A stretch of DNA of 64,000 bases from NCBI RefSeq assembly GCF_024347195.1, contig NZ_AP025281.1, forward strand, positions 3,968,001 to 4,032,000, written 5' to 3'. The notes beneath the pieces were generated by a model. That model saw nothing but the letters and a program-made list of their open reading frames with translations, made no database searches and had not been told where the DNA came from. How positions within the stretch are numbered: the first letter of the stretch is position 1; each line of letters begins with the position of its first letter. Made by a program: the position numbers and the translations under genes. This document shows positions 7,667 to 17,685 of the stretch, piece after piece. This DNA is from Aliamphritea hakodatensis (GTDB lineage Bacteria > Pseudomonadota > Gammaproteobacteria > Pseudomonadales > Balneatricaceae).

Positions 7667-8701
7667 TCAGATTTCCTGATTTTGTGTCAGCCCGCTTTTC
7701 AGCAGACGTTTTACTTTTACCAGATTCTGCTGTGCAACTTTGTAATAACGTGGATTCTCTGTAATGGCTTTCTGAAAGAAATCTGCCGCTTCAACATAGC
7801 GCTTCGATAACAGACAGATGTAACCAATGTCGTTATATGCCTGTGCGGTATCCATGACCTGCTCAAGCGCTTCCAGCGCTTCAAGGTAACGTTCCTGACG
7901 GGCATATACCAAACCGAGGTTTTTCCATGCCGGCTGATACAGGTTATCCGTCTGCAATGCCTTACTGAAATACATTTCGGCTTCCGGCCACTGGGCGGAC
8001 ATATAGTGTGAATACCCCAGGTTATTCAGTATTACCTTACTGTTACCGGAGATTTTAAGCCCCGCATGATAATGCTCACGAGCTTCATCCAGCTTACCCT
8101 GCATATCGTAAATGATGCCAAGGCCATTATAAGACTCCAGTGCCAGACCAGCAGTGCGGCGAATAACCGTTGCATTCTCACCGGCAGCGTCCTGTTCAGC
8201 GGTTAATGCCTGCTGGTAGTTCACCGCCTTTTGAAAGGCTTCCTGCGCTGCACTGTGTTGCTTCTCCCTTAACAGAATAAGTCCGGTTCCCTGATGGGCT
8301 GAAACCAGAGTTTCATCAATGGAGAGTGCTTTCTGAAAGGCCACATAGGCTGTTTTATAGTTCTTTCGCAGGTAATGAATATTGCCGATTTCCAGCAACG
8401 CCCGGGTATGTTTACCATCCAGCTCATATGCCCGGATATATTCATACAGCGCTTTATCAAGGTTGTTTTCCGCCATGGCACTGCGGGCGCGCTGAACCGC
8501 CTCTTCCGGCGTTTTGGCCTGTTTGGCAGCCAGATACGCGAGTATCGGTTTGCCGTCATATAATTCGGATTGCTCTTCGGTCATTGCCGATGACTTTTGC
8601 TGATTGCCAGCACAGCCTGTAAGCACAGCAACACCAAGTATCAGCAGTGCACAGACACCACCCTTAAAGATCTTCCGGTACAGCCTGGTAAAAGTACGCA
8701 T
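7667..8701 (-). CDS. tadD: Tad pilus lipoprotein TadD with TPR repeats
   Basis: A 344-residue lipoprotein: N-terminal helix and lipobox LTGC at about residues 27-30, then a series of tetratricopeptide repeats (about 50-330; for example ALLEIGNIHYLRKNYKTAYV and AWKNLGLVYARQERYLEALE). TadD lipoproteins support assembly of the outer-membrane secretin in Tad systems. It is the last gene of the tad locus, 75 bases after tadC. Confidence 0.85.
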   Translation of the reverse strand: MRTFTRLYRKIFKGGVCALLILGVAVLTGCAGNQQKSSAMTEEQSELYDGKPILAYLAAKQAKTPEEAVQRARSAMAENNLDKALYEYIRAYELDGKHTRALLEIGNIHYLRKNYKTAYVAFQKALSIDETLVSAHQGTGLILLREKQHSAAQEAFQKAVNYQQALTAEQDAAGENATVIRRTAGLALESYNGLGIIYDMQGKLDEAREHYHAGLKISGNSKVILNNLGYSHYMSAQWPEAEMYFSKALQTDNLYQPAWKNLGLVYARQERYLEALEALEQVMDTAQAYNDIGYICLLSKRYVEAADFFQKAITENPRYYKVAQQNLVKVKRLLKSGLTQNQEI

Positions 8702-8776
8702 GATTCAGCCCCCTTTGTCGCTGATGCCAATGCCGTGTTACTTCAGACGGTATACATCAGTATGGCTGTTTTTTTG

Positions 8777-9748
8777 TTATCTTGTAGCTAAAACAGCCAG
8801 AACACCCAGAACAGCCGGTCCGACCATCACTAAAAAGAACGATGGCCAGAGGCAAAATGTCAGCGGAAAAATCATCTTGGTCGCAATTTTTGCAGCCAAT
8901 TCTTCTGCCCGCTGCAGGCGTTTATCCCGAAACTCATCCGAATAGACCCGGAGTGTATCGGCGATACTGGTACCAAACCGGACACTCTGATCCAGTGATG
9001 CCACCAGACCGCGGATATCTTCAAGCCCCGTCCGGATAGCCATATTACGAAGCGCCTGGATCCGGTCGATCCCGACCCGGGTTTCATTGTTCACCTGATG
9101 CAGTTCGTCTGCCAGCACCGGATGGCTGACATGAATTTCATCTGCCACCCGCTGTAACGCCATCTGTAACCCCAGACCTGCCTCAACACAGACCACCAGC
9201 ATATCCAATGCATCCGGGAAGGCATTACGCAATGCCCGCTGACGCCGGGCAATCAGTTTATCCAGAACATAACTGGGCAAAATAATGCCCATCAGTAAGG
9301 CAAATACCAGTACTGAGGCAATCTTATTGGCATCCATTTCCGGCATAAACTGGGTCACCCCTAACGCAATGGTAGGCAGCAGCAGTATGAGTAAAAAACG
9401 AATCGCATAGTAGTCAGCAACGGCACTGGAGTTTCTGAATCCCGCATTGGTCAGACGTACCTGTGTTTTAGAATCCTGCCAACCTTCTTTCGGCGCAATG
9501 GATTCTGACAGTGATGTCCGCGAGGATTTTGCCATCAGCCGGTCGTTTGCAGAATTACCTGCATTGCCGTGGGCCTGTTTACGCAACATCATCATTTTCA
9601 GGCGTAACGGGTCCGATAGGCCCATCACCATAAATCCGATCCCCAGACAAACAACCAGCACGGCTAACCCGGTAAGCAGAAGAAACACTAACCGTGCATC
9701 CGTTGCGTTCTCAAGCGTGCTGTTAATAATCCCATATAAATAATCCAT
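8777..9748 (-). CDS. tadC: Tad pilus inner-membrane platform protein TadC
   Basis: A 323-residue membrane protein with an N-terminal helix, a cytoplasmic T2SSF domain (about 150-280; FPDALDMLVVCVEAGLGLQMALQRVADE) and C-terminal hydrophobic segments. With TadB it forms the platform on which TadA drives Flp pilus assembly. AGGAGGG precedes the ATG at 9748. It lies 12 bases after tadB. Confidence 0.9.
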   Translation of the reverse strand: MDYLYGIINSTLENATDARLVFLLLTGLAVLVVCLGIGFMVMGLSDPLRLKMMMLRKQAHGNAGNSANDRLMAKSSRTSLSESIAPKEGWQDSKTQVRLTNAGFRNSSAVADYYAIRFLLILLLPTIALGVTQFMPEMDANKIASVLVFALLMGIILPSYVLDKLIARRQRALRNAFPDALDMLVVCVEAGLGLQMALQRVADEIHVSHPVLADELHQVNNETRVGIDRIQALRNMAIRTGLEDIRGLVASLDQSVRFGTSIADTLRVYSDEFRDKRLQRAEELAAKIATKMIFPLTFCLWPSFFLVMVGPAVLGVLAVLATR

Positions 9749-9760
9749 AGCAGCACCCTC

Positions 9761-10735
9761 CTACACTTCTATCCGCAATACGCGGTTAATCCAGTAGACA
9801 CCGACCACCATGCCAACAAAGGCAACGACAATCAGCTTGATGCCCATCGGATCATCTAACAGCAAAGGCAGATAATCAGGGCTGGTCCAGGACACCACCA
9901 CCACCAGTACAAAGGGCACCAGCGCCAGAATCCAGGCGGATAGCCGGCCTTCCGCTGACAGGGTTTTTACCCGTCGCTGGAACTTAAACCGTTCCCGGAT
10001 AACCTTACCAATCCGCTCAAGAATTTCGGTCAGATCACCACCTGTTTCCTTTTGAATCAGAATCGATGACACCAGCGCCATCACCGGAATACTTGGCACC
10101 CGGTGAAGCAGCCCTAACATTGCTCTGCGTAAATCATTCCCGTAATTGAGGTCTGCAAAAGTAACCCGGAACTCCTGCCCCACGGGGCCCTCCATCTCTT
10201 CTGCGACCAGATGCAGTGATTCTGAGAACGGATGACCGGCCCGGATAGCACGCTTCATAATATCAATGGCATCGGGAAGCTGTTCTTCAAAGATAGCGAT
10301 ACGTTTATGCTTCGCGCTGATAATTCTGAATACAGGTATAACAAAGCAGATACAGCCCACCGCCAGTGCAACCCAGATATTACGGGTCACCACCCAGCCC
10401 GCCGCGGCGCCCAGCCCCGTCAGCAGTATAACTCCACACACAACCTGATAAGCACGGTACTTTAAATCGGCCTTTTCCAGCGTATCCGCCAGGCTTTCCA
10501 TCCCGGGAAGGGATTCCAGCCAGCGCTCAACCGGAGACAGCGAGCGCAGGTATTTTTTCCTCAGTAACAGCGTAATTGTATTGGCATCGGTATCTGCGGA
10601 TAATTCCAGAACTCTTTTCTGAAGATTTTTCCTGGCTTTCTGACTTTCGCCAAAAACAGGGATTGTCAGCCCCATCATCAGAAAAAACACCGCAGCAAAC
10701 ACCATGCCGCCAAAAATCATAAATTGTTCAGGCAT
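9761..10735 (-). CDS. tadB: Tad pilus inner-membrane platform protein TadB
   Basis: A 324-residue paralogue of TadC with the same topology and T2SSF signature (LPDAIDIMKRAIRAGHPFSESLHLVAEE). The frame is open from a TTG at 10756, but the ATG at 10735 is preceded by AGGAGGT with ideal spacing and is chosen. It sits between tadA and tadC, the standard order. Confidence 0.9.
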   Translation of the reverse strand: MPEQFMIFGGMVFAAVFFLMMGLTIPVFGESQKARKNLQKRVLELSADTDANTITLLLRKKYLRSLSPVERWLESLPGMESLADTLEKADLKYRAYQVVCGVILLTGLGAAAGWVVTRNIWVALAVGCICFVIPVFRIISAKHKRIAIFEEQLPDAIDIMKRAIRAGHPFSESLHLVAEEMEGPVGQEFRVTFADLNYGNDLRRAMLGLLHRVPSIPVMALVSSILIQKETGGDLTEILERIGKVIRERFKFQRRVKTLSAEGRLSAWILALVPFVLVVVVSWTSPDYLPLLLDDPMGIKLIVVAFVGMVVGVYWINRVLRIEV

Positions 10736-10776
10736 AACACACCTCCTGCTACACAACCGTGTAGCGCCCCGTGAGG

Positions 10777-12126
10777 TTAAAATTCATCAAATAACCGGTA
10801 ATGGAGCTCAATACCGCGTTTTTTAAGATGATCAAAGAAAGCAGGGATAATGCCGGTCGCGGTGTAGCGTCCTTTGACCCGACCATTTTCATCAATGCCC
10901 TGACGTTCAAATTTAAACAGTTCGGTCATGGTAATAATGTCACCTTCCATGCCGTTGATTTCCTGCAGGCTGACCATTCGCCGCTGACCGTCTTCCATCC
11001 GCGCAATCTGCACCACAATGTTGATGGCTGAAGCAATCTGAGCGCGAAGCGTTTTTGCAGGGAAATTCACACCACTCATCGAAACCATGTTCTCGATCCG
11101 GGACAGTGCGTCCCTCGGTGTATTGGCGTGAACCGTTGTCAGTGAACCATCGTGGCCGGTATTCATCGCCTGCAACATATCCAGTGCTTCACCGCCCCGT
11201 ACCTCACCGATCACGATCCGGTCCGGGCGCATCCGTAAGCTGTTACGGACCAACTCCCGCTGACTGACTTCCCCCTTGCCTTCCACATTGGGTGGCCGGG
11301 TTTCCAGACGAACCGTATGGGGTTGCTGCAGCTGTAATTCCGCCGAGTCCTCAATGGTGACAATGCGTTCATCTTTAGGAATATAACCGGAGAGAATATT
11401 CAGCAAGGTCGTCTTACCTGAACCGGTACCTCCGGAAATCAGGACGTTGAGCCGGGCTTTGACGATCCCTTCAAATACCGGTACCAACTCTTCCGGCATC
11501 GATCCCAGTTCAACCAGCCCCTGCATGTCTAAACGCTCTATCGCAAAGCGACGGATAGACATACTCGGGCCATCCAGCGCCAGTGGCGGAATGATGGCAT
11601 TTACCCGGGATCCGTCTTTCAGACGGGCATCCACCATAGGTGAAGACTCATCAATCCGGCGTCCCACTGTCGATACAATCCGGTCAATAATATTCAGCAA
11701 GTGCTGATCATTATTGAAACGAATGTCGGTAGGCTCCAGCTTACCGCCCCGTTCCACAAAGACACTTTGTGGCCCATTCACTAAGATGTCGGAGATGCTC
11801 GCATCAGCCAGTAAAGGCTCCAGAGGCCCCAGCCCCATGATCTCGTCTTCGATCTGTTTAATGATCTGGATGCGGGTCGCCTGGTTACAGGGAATCGATT
11901 CCTGCTGGATCAGTTGCTGACAAATGTCACGGATCTGTTCGCGGGCATCCGCCGGTTCCAGGTTGTCAATCAGGGACAGATCCATGACCTTCAGCAGTTG
12001 TTCGTATACCCGGTTCTTCCACTCTTTTTCCAGTTTGGTCGTATTTGAAAAACTATGGCTCTGAATCGCTGCCTCAGCCTGACCTTCCTGGGTATTATTA
12101 ACGCCGTTCATTTCATCAAATTGCAT
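10777..12126 (-). CDS. tadA: Tad pilus assembly ATPase TadA/CpaF
   Basis: A 449-residue secretion ATPase of the VirB11/CpaF type that powers Flp pilus extension. Visible motifs are Walker A GGTGSGKTTLLN, the Asp-box region DERIVTIEDSAELQL, and RMRPDRIVIGEVRGGEALD with the Walker B region, followed by GHDGSLTTVHAN. GGAG lies nine bases upstream of the ATG at 12126. It follows tadZ after four bases. Confidence 0.94.
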   Translation of the reverse strand: MQFDEMNGVNNTQEGQAEAAIQSHSFSNTTKLEKEWKNRVYEQLLKVMDLSLIDNLEPADAREQIRDICQQLIQQESIPCNQATRIQIIKQIEDEIMGLGPLEPLLADASISDILVNGPQSVFVERGGKLEPTDIRFNNDQHLLNIIDRIVSTVGRRIDESSPMVDARLKDGSRVNAIIPPLALDGPSMSIRRFAIERLDMQGLVELGSMPEELVPVFEGIVKARLNVLISGGTGSGKTTLLNILSGYIPKDERIVTIEDSAELQLQQPHTVRLETRPPNVEGKGEVSQRELVRNSLRMRPDRIVIGEVRGGEALDMLQAMNTGHDGSLTTVHANTPRDALSRIENMVSMSGVNFPAKTLRAQIASAINIVVQIARMEDGQRRMVSLQEINGMEGDIITMTELFKFERQGIDENGRVKGRYTATGIIPAFFDHLKKRGIELHYRLFDEF

Positions 12127-12130
12127 AGTG

Positions 12131-13354
12131 TTATGCTCCGGTCATAGTTGAAAACATACGCGCCAGAAATCCTTTCTGCTGATCAGGGAAACCATGAATC
12201 AGTTTCTCCTGCAGCGACTGTATTGAGCGGGTAATGGCCGCCCGGCGGGCAACTTTGTACAGAGGTTCGCCTTTATTCAGGCTCTCGAGTACATTTTTAT
12301 AATCATTGGTAATCGTGACGATATGCTTAGCGTTCAGCGCTTTCTGAATATCATCAATACTGATCTGAGCATTTTTTTGCATGCGGTTGACGGCAACAAT
12401 GATCTGATGATCCATCAGCCCCATTTCCTGCTGTAACAGCCTCATCAGATGGGCGGCATCTTTAATGTTGATATAGTCCTGCTGCACAACCACCACGACC
12501 TGTGACGCCTGGGTCAGTACCGCTGCGGTTGTCTGATCAATCACCCTTGGGACATCCACCACCAGCTGAGAACAGTTTTTCAGCAGGATATCCAGCAGCA
12601 TACGAATCCGTGCTTCAGGAATCTGGCTGGGGAGGCAAAGTTCATGCAGTGTTGCCCCCATTATTCGCAGGCCACTTTCATGGCGCAGCAGGTAAGCATT
12701 CAGCGCGGTAACATCCAGCTCATCAACAACCCTTAATGCTTCAATCACACCGTTTTCAGGTTTCATATTCAGGTACTGAGCCAGTGCACCAAACTGAGTG
12801 TCCATATCCATGAGCAGGACATCTTCTTCACTGAGCACCTGCATCATGTGCGCCAGATTACAGGCCAGTACCGTTGCACCGGATCCCCCTTTGGCATTGA
12901 TAACCGCTGTCAGCGCGCCGTTTTCAGCATGTTCTGCTTCATGTTTTTCAATTTCGATCCGTTGTATTGTCGATGTCAGCTCTTCGGTATTCACCGGCTC
13001 AGTCAGAAAATCCCGGGCACCGGCCTGCATCGCCAGACGCATCATTTCAGGCTGCTCTGAATTGCCGATAATCAGTAATTGCGGCCGTTGCTGAGAGGTA
13101 TTCAGGGTCAACGCCTGTAACTCTTCACGCCACATATCACTTAAATGCAGAATCAGCAGATCCGGCTTACTCTCCAGGTTATCAAGCGGATCCACTGTGC
13201 CATTGATAGCCAGTCTGGATTCCAGTTTCAGGTTATTGCTCACGCTCTTAAGATGATTTTTCAGATACTCCAGCATCAGCGAATCTCTGCCAGAAATTAA
13301 AATACTGAACTGGCGGGCTGAGCGATTTATGAGTGAGCTATTATTGGGTTTCAT
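12131..13354 (-). CDS. tadZ: Tad pilus localisation protein TadZ/CpaE
   Basis: A 407-residue protein with an N-terminal atypical receiver-like domain (about 15-130; ARDFLTEPVNTEEL) and a C-terminal MinD/ParA-like domain (about 145-390). Its Walker motif VINAKGGSGATVLACN keeps the signature Lys of KGG but has Ala where the catalytic Lys of GKT normally sits, as in other TadZ/CpaE proteins. TadZ places the pilus machine at its cellular site. Confidence 0.87.
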   Translation of the reverse strand: MKPNNSSLINRSARQFSILISGRDSLMLEYLKNHLKSVSNNLKLESRLAINGTVDPLDNLESKPDLLILHLSDMWREELQALTLNTSQQRPQLLIIGNSEQPEMMRLAMQAGARDFLTEPVNTEELTSTIQRIEIEKHEAEHAENGALTAVINAKGGSGATVLACNLAHMMQVLSEEDVLLMDMDTQFGALAQYLNMKPENGVIEALRVVDELDVTALNAYLLRHESGLRIMGATLHELCLPSQIPEARIRMLLDILLKNCSQLVVDVPRVIDQTTAAVLTQASQVVVVVQQDYINIKDAAHLMRLLQQEMGLMDHQIIVAVNRMQKNAQISIDDIQKALNAKHIVTITNDYKNVLESLNKGEPLYKVARRAAITRSIQSLQEKLIHGFPDQQKGFLARMFSTMTGA

Positions 13355-13356
13355 GA

Positions 13357-13827
13357 TCAGGCCCCCGTACAGTCAACAGTCCAGCTGCCCGGGGTTGTAA
13401 TTCCGAGACTCTCGCTGGGCAGGGTTGTAGTAAATGCTGAGGCATTAAAAGGGGCCAGTGGCAGGAGAGGTATCAGCATCTGGTACGGGTAATCCTGAAT
13501 GCTGGTACGCACATATCTCACTTCTTCAAGTATGTTGGTGGCAACCTGACTGGCATCCAGGTATTCAATACTCACATGAGTGCTGTTCAGTGATGCCACT
13601 CCCGGTGCATTAATCGCAGCGTTCTGACGTACATTATCTTCCTGCGCCATCGGGCATACCGCTGCCAGACGTGCTGCCCGGCGGGTTACTTCATCGAGCA
13701 CATTCCAGGTATATAAAAAACGGCCCATTTCTATAATGGCAAACAGAACTATGATGAACACCGAACCGATAATCGCAAACTCGACGGTCACCAAACCGGC
13801 CTGTCTACAGGTTTTCAGATTGTTCAT
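13357..13827 (-). CDS. TadE/TadF-like pseudopilin
   Basis: A 156-residue protein with a short basic N-terminus and one hydrophobic helix starting at TVEFAIIGSVFIIVLFAIIEMG. The Glu near the start of the helix is typical of TadE-like pseudopilins processed by TadV. The C-terminal part is periplasmic with two Cys (AVCP and VDCTGA) that may form a disulphide. It is a minor pseudopilin, and TadE and TadF cannot be told apart here. Confidence 0.8.
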   Translation of the reverse strand: MNNLKTCRQAGLVTVEFAIIGSVFIIVLFAIIEMGRFLYTWNVLDEVTRRAARLAAVCPMAQEDNVRQNAAINAPGVASLNSTHVSIEYLDASQVATNILEEVRYVRTSIQDYPYQMLIPLLPLAPFNASAFTTTLPSESLGITTPGSWTVDCTGA

Positions 13828-13858
13828 TTTTTATCCCCCTCGAGTGCCTGATATCCCT

Positions 13859-14332
13859 TCAGAGCACAGGCATTCCTACGGCAGCGGTAATGGGTACTTC
13901 CAGATCAATACCCTGCCAGATAGATAGTGGAAAAATTATCGGGTCATACAAATAAGTCGCCGATACTGTGATCGGATTTGCTCCGACAGCAGCTGTATCT
14001 GTTACAACCGTTACGACATTCGGGCCAGGTAACAGCGGTTTGCTGTCAGCGGCAACCGTGAGAGCGCCATAACGGACAAGATTTTCAGCATTGGTTTTAA
14101 CGGTTACCAACTGGGCAGGGGTATCAACCGCCCGCACCTGACTGGCAAGATAGCGTGCCCCACCCTCAACCGCTTTGGTCAGGGTGTTGTACTGGTATAA
14201 AAAGCGCCCGACTTCTACCGAAGTAAACATTAGCAGGAGTAACAGTGGCAGAGCGATTGTAAACTCGACCGCAGCAATGCCTTGCTGCCGCCGGCTCCGG
14301 GCGAAGGAACGACGCGAGAAACAGGTATTCAT
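13859..14332 (-). CDS. tadE: TadE-like pseudopilin
   Basis: A 157-residue protein with an Arg-rich N-terminus, then QQGIAAVEFTIALPLLLLLMF, a prepilin-like helix with a conserved Glu. The rest is periplasmic. Its ATG overlaps the TGA of the upstream TadG-like gene (ATGA), so translation is coupled. It belongs to the TadE-like family of minor pseudopilins. Confidence 0.83.
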   Translation of the reverse strand: MNTCFSRRSFARSRRQQGIAAVEFTIALPLLLLLMFTSVEVGRFLYQYNTLTKAVEGGARYLASQVRAVDTPAQLVTVKTNAENLVRYGALTVAADSKPLLPGPNVVTVVTDTAAVGANPITVSATYLYDPIIFPLSIWQGIDLEVPITAAVGMPVL

Positions 14333-15642
14333 GACTCTTCTCCGTCGGGGTTTTTAAACAGGAAGATAGTTGTGACACCACTGCCCTGGGTGACACCGGT
14401 TGCCGGCGGAGTACATTCATGCATGAATACCCCCCGTAGCGAACCGCTGTCAGAATTAGCACCACCTTGCTGAGTGGCTGGATCAGTCAGTAAAAAGCAA
14501 CCAAAGCCCAGTGTTTCAACCGTATCATTACCGGTTGCAGAGCCATCACAGGCACCAACTGGTACCTTAACCATGCGACGCTGATAACGGGGATCTTCCG
14601 GCTGTATATTGCTGCTGGGTGAATTGTAATAATTGGCATAGTTACGCGGGTCCAGGCAGGCATTCGGGCCGGTGCCGTTATCCGGATCTGAGCCCAGACC
14701 GTCCGGATCCATTCCGATGCAGTCCGGTGTATGGGATGTATCATTTGCGTAATCTGGTGGATAGTCCGAAGAATTACCGTTTAACGGACCGGAATACAGG
14801 CCAAACCGGGTGTTAATGCCCTGCACGGTGGGTCCCACCTTGTTACCCGGCGCCAGATCAATCTCAAATTCCTGCCCCTCATCCCCACAGTTTGAGGACT
14901 CTGCAAAGGCATAGCGGATATCATTTGCACCCTGTAATCCGGGAATATCAATTAAATGAAAGCTGCCGGTACCGACATCCGTATCCGGACCGGAACCGGA
15001 ACCGGTTTTCAGGGTTACCGTATCAGTTGCAGGATCAAACGGTGCACTCAGGCCGGCAGAAAAATCAAATTCACTGAAGCCGGTAGGGGTATCCGGATCC
15101 TGAGTCCCTTTACAGACCATGACCGGAATCAGATCACAGACGCTGGCACCGCTGCCAAAGCCTGCAACCGCCGTTGCACCGACAGGTTTGTCGTCAACTC
15201 CAACGACCTGCACCAGATAGCTGGTCAGTGGCACCAAAGGCGTCGCAACCTTAATATAGTTAGGCTCACCCGCAGTTGCAGCCACAAAGGAGCCGGGCGT
15301 TAAATCTTCAGAAAACGTCACCGTCGGTACCGGTGCATGAGACGTCAGTTCATCAGAAAGGTTGGCGTTAAAGGTTGCAATTGCAGCCGCCCGGGCATCA
15401 TCCATTGGCGCCGCGCTGACAGACAACTGTAACGTTCTTGCTCCACTCAGTGCTGCCGCATCAACGGCATTCTGCAAGCGGGTCTTATTCAATAACAGAT
15501 GTCCTGTATCCAGTGCCAAACCCACCATAGCAACCAGCGCAATTAAACCTACAGCCACAACAACGGTCACGATGCCCCGCTGTTGCTTTGCGCCGGTGAC
15601 CGCTGACCGGGCACGGGTTCTGTGTTTGCTACAGGTATTCAT
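14329..15642 (-). CDS. tadG: TadG-like pilus protein with Asp/Gly/Pro-rich periplasmic region
   Basis: A 437-residue protein. An N-terminal QQRGIVTVVVAVGLIALVAMVGLALDTGHLLLNK segment split by its helix is the hallmark of TadG-like proteins, followed by LQNAVDAAALSGARTL. The large periplasmic part is rich in Asp, Gly and Pro with several Cys (for example GMDPDGLGSDPDNGTGPNAC), suggesting calcium-binding loops and disulphides. It lacks an obvious von Willebrand A domain, which larger TadG proteins carry. Confidence 0.8.
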   Translation of the reverse strand: MNTCSKHRTRARSAVTGAKQQRGIVTVVVAVGLIALVAMVGLALDTGHLLLNKTRLQNAVDAAALSGARTLQLSVSAAPMDDARAAAIATFNANLSDELTSHAPVPTVTFSEDLTPGSFVAATAGEPNYIKVATPLVPLTSYLVQVVGVDDKPVGATAVAGFGSGASVCDLIPVMVCKGTQDPDTPTGFSEFDFSAGLSAPFDPATDTVTLKTGSGSGPDTDVGTGSFHLIDIPGLQGANDIRYAFAESSNCGDEGQEFEIDLAPGNKVGPTVQGINTRFGLYSGPLNGNSSDYPPDYANDTSHTPDCIGMDPDGLGSDPDNGTGPNACLDPRNYANYYNSPSSNIQPEDPRYQRRMVKVPVGACDGSATGNDTVETLGFGCFLLTDPATQQGGANSDSGSLRGVFMHECTPPATGVTQGSGVTTIFLFKNPDGEES

Positions 15643-15644
15643 AA

Positions 15645-15902
15645 TCAGTTACCTATATTTACCTGAATTTCTTTTTTAACTTCCCGAGGCTGACCCACTG
15701 CCTGGCGGTAAGTCCGCAGGATATGTACACCGCTTTCGCCATCCAGTGAGTTGCCGTCCCGGCTGGCGTTTTGCTGGGTCGCTGCCGGGTTATATGTCTG
15801 CTGTTCTGTCATCGCCCGAACGCTGCTGCCCAGTTCAGGCCGGGGCTGGCTGCTACAGCCACCAATCACCAGTCCCATCGCTATAATCATCAGGGTTTTC
15901 AT
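15645..15902 (-). CDS. Small lipoprotein of the tad operon
   Basis: An 85-residue protein with a signal peptide and lipobox IGGC at about residues 12-15, then a polar, probably disordered region. It lies two bases from tadG and eleven bases after the secretin gene, so it is co-transcribed. A small lipoprotein next to the secretin may act as its pilotin-like partner, but this is inference from position only. Confidence 0.7.
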   Translation of the reverse strand: MKTLMIIAMGLVIGGCSSQPRPELGSSVRAMTEQQTYNPAATQQNASRDGNSLDGESGVHILRTYRQAVGQPREVKKEIQVNIGN

Positions 15903-15913
15903 GATGCTGTCTC

Positions 15914-17602
15914 CTAGTTAATCGAATGACCGTAATTATTTTCCATGCCGCCGGAGTTACTGTTGATCTTAGGCAGAGGCGGTACCGCAAAGCTGGTCGC
16001 CGGTACCGGTTTTTTATCGTCTTCGTTATCCGCAATTGCTTCATTGAGCTGCGCACTGTCCGACGCTGATGCAACCTGTTGAGACGATTCAGACTGCTCT
16101 TCAGGATCCCCCAGGTTCTTACCCAGAATGTAGAATTCAAAGTCGGAAGGCTCGACAAAGTTGTCTGTCGGTAAGGCGATCTCATCGGTATTCAGAGGCT
16201 TCGCCAGCTGTGGCGTTACCAGAATAACCAGCTCGGTTTCACCCTTTTCAAATTCCTGACTGCGGAACAGATGACCCAGTACCGGAATATCACCCAGACC
16301 AGGAAATTTATTGACGACCTCACGCATGTTCTCATTCAGCAGACCGGCAATACCGATAGTCTGACCATCAGCCAGCTCAACGGTAGAGCTTGCAGAACGC
16401 TTGGTCAGGGCCGGCACAAAGAAACTGGCATTGGTGTTACCCGGTGTAGCAGAGACACTGGCAGTTGAGGTCAGCTCACTGACGCTGATATTCAGTTTCA
16501 TGTTGATTCGCTGGGAATCCAGCACGACGGGTAAGAATTTCAGACCGATACCAAATTCTTTAAAGTCGATCGTAATCCCATCCTCGTTCGGAACAGGAAT
16601 CGGAAACTCGCCACCGGATAAGAAAGAGGCTTCCTGGCCAGTCAGGGTTGTCAGGGTTGGTTCAGCCAGAATTTTTGCAGAACCATCTTCTTTAGCCGCA
16701 TCCAGCGCCATGCTAAACAGGTAATCCCCACCGATATAGCTGGCAAACAAACCTTTATCGGCAATAGCCAGGTCACTCGGTGCAAACTCATCAATTACCG
16801 GACCGAATATGCCACCATCGGTAAATACCGGGGTACGGGCACCGGAGGCTCCGGCCGCCAGGTCAGTAAATACTGCATCAGGAAAGGTCGCACCACCACT
16901 GACAGCACCAAACTGAAAATTGCTGCCCGAATTGACCGCGTTGAACTTAATGCCCAGACGGCGGGCCACCCGGCGGGAAACCTCAGCGACGGTTACTTTC
17001 AGCATGACCTGCTGTGCGCCACCGACGCCCATCAGGTTGACCACACTGGAGATGGAATTATCTTCAGAATCATCTTTGGTGGGGACGGTAAAACTTTTAG
17101 CAATTTCAACCGCGGTGTTCATTCGCGTCAGGCTGCTGACTTCACCGTTTAATACAATAGCCCCCTGGGAAGAATGCACTTCTATATTCTCTTCAGGCAG
17201 CAGCTCGTACAGCTTGGCTTTAAGGGTATCCAGGTCGTGGGTAACCTCAATATCGAACGCGCTGATCAGCTTATTCTTGCCATCCCACAGGAGTACGTTC
17301 GTCGTGCCCAGCCCCCGGCCCAGTACATATAACTGGCCGGACTGCATAATCAGGATATCGGCAATATCCGGATTACCGATGGAGATCTTTTTAACTGGCT
17401 TATTAATCCGCAGAATATGCGATTTATAAAGCGGCACCCAAATGGTTTCCACCTGACGGCTATGGTCAGTTAGCTCATCAAACGTCTTTAATGTTGTACT
17501 GCGTGCTGTTTCCTGCGCGACGACTGAACTGGCGGAAAACAAGAACATCAAGACAATCAGAGCCGTAACAAGCTTAACGGGATATTGTATTGAATATTTC
17601 AT
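15914..17602 (-). CDS. rcpA: Tad pilus secretin RcpA/CpaC
   Basis: A 562-residue outer-membrane secretin. It has a signal peptide (1-29), an N-terminal pilus-assembly domain (about 48-120), a BON-like domain (about 125-200; EENIEVHSSQGAIVLNGEVSS) and a secretin domain (about 310-480) ending in NKFPGLGDIPVLGHLF and ETELVILVTPQL. It forms the pore through which the Flp pilus leaves the cell. The acidic, Ser-rich C-terminal tail of about 80 residues is probably disordered. Confidence 0.93.
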   Translation of the reverse strand: MKYSIQYPVKLVTALIVLMFLFSASSVVAQETARSTTLKTFDELTDHSRQVETIWVPLYKSHILRINKPVKKISIGNPDIADILIMQSGQLYVLGRGLGTTNVLLWDGKNKLISAFDIEVTHDLDTLKAKLYELLPEENIEVHSSQGAIVLNGEVSSLTRMNTAVEIAKSFTVPTKDDSEDNSISSVVNLMGVGGAQQVMLKVTVAEVSRRVARRLGIKFNAVNSGSNFQFGAVSGGATFPDAVFTDLAAGASGARTPVFTDGGIFGPVIDEFAPSDLAIADKGLFASYIGGDYLFSMALDAAKEDGSAKILAEPTLTTLTGQEASFLSGGEFPIPVPNEDGITIDFKEFGIGLKFLPVVLDSQRINMKLNISVSELTSTASVSATPGNTNASFFVPALTKRSASSTVELADGQTIGIAGLLNENMREVVNKFPGLGDIPVLGHLFRSQEFEKGETELVILVTPQLAKPLNTDEIALPTDNFVEPSDFEFYILGKNLGDPEEQSESSQQVASASDSAQLNEAIADNEDDKKPVPATSFAVPPLPKINSNSGGMENNYGHSIN

Positions 17603-17685
17603 AGTGACTTCCTTTCTTCTGTCTGTAGCGGCTCCACACTCGGGCCGGAAGCAGACGATTCAAAGCATTCGCGCAAACAGACGCT

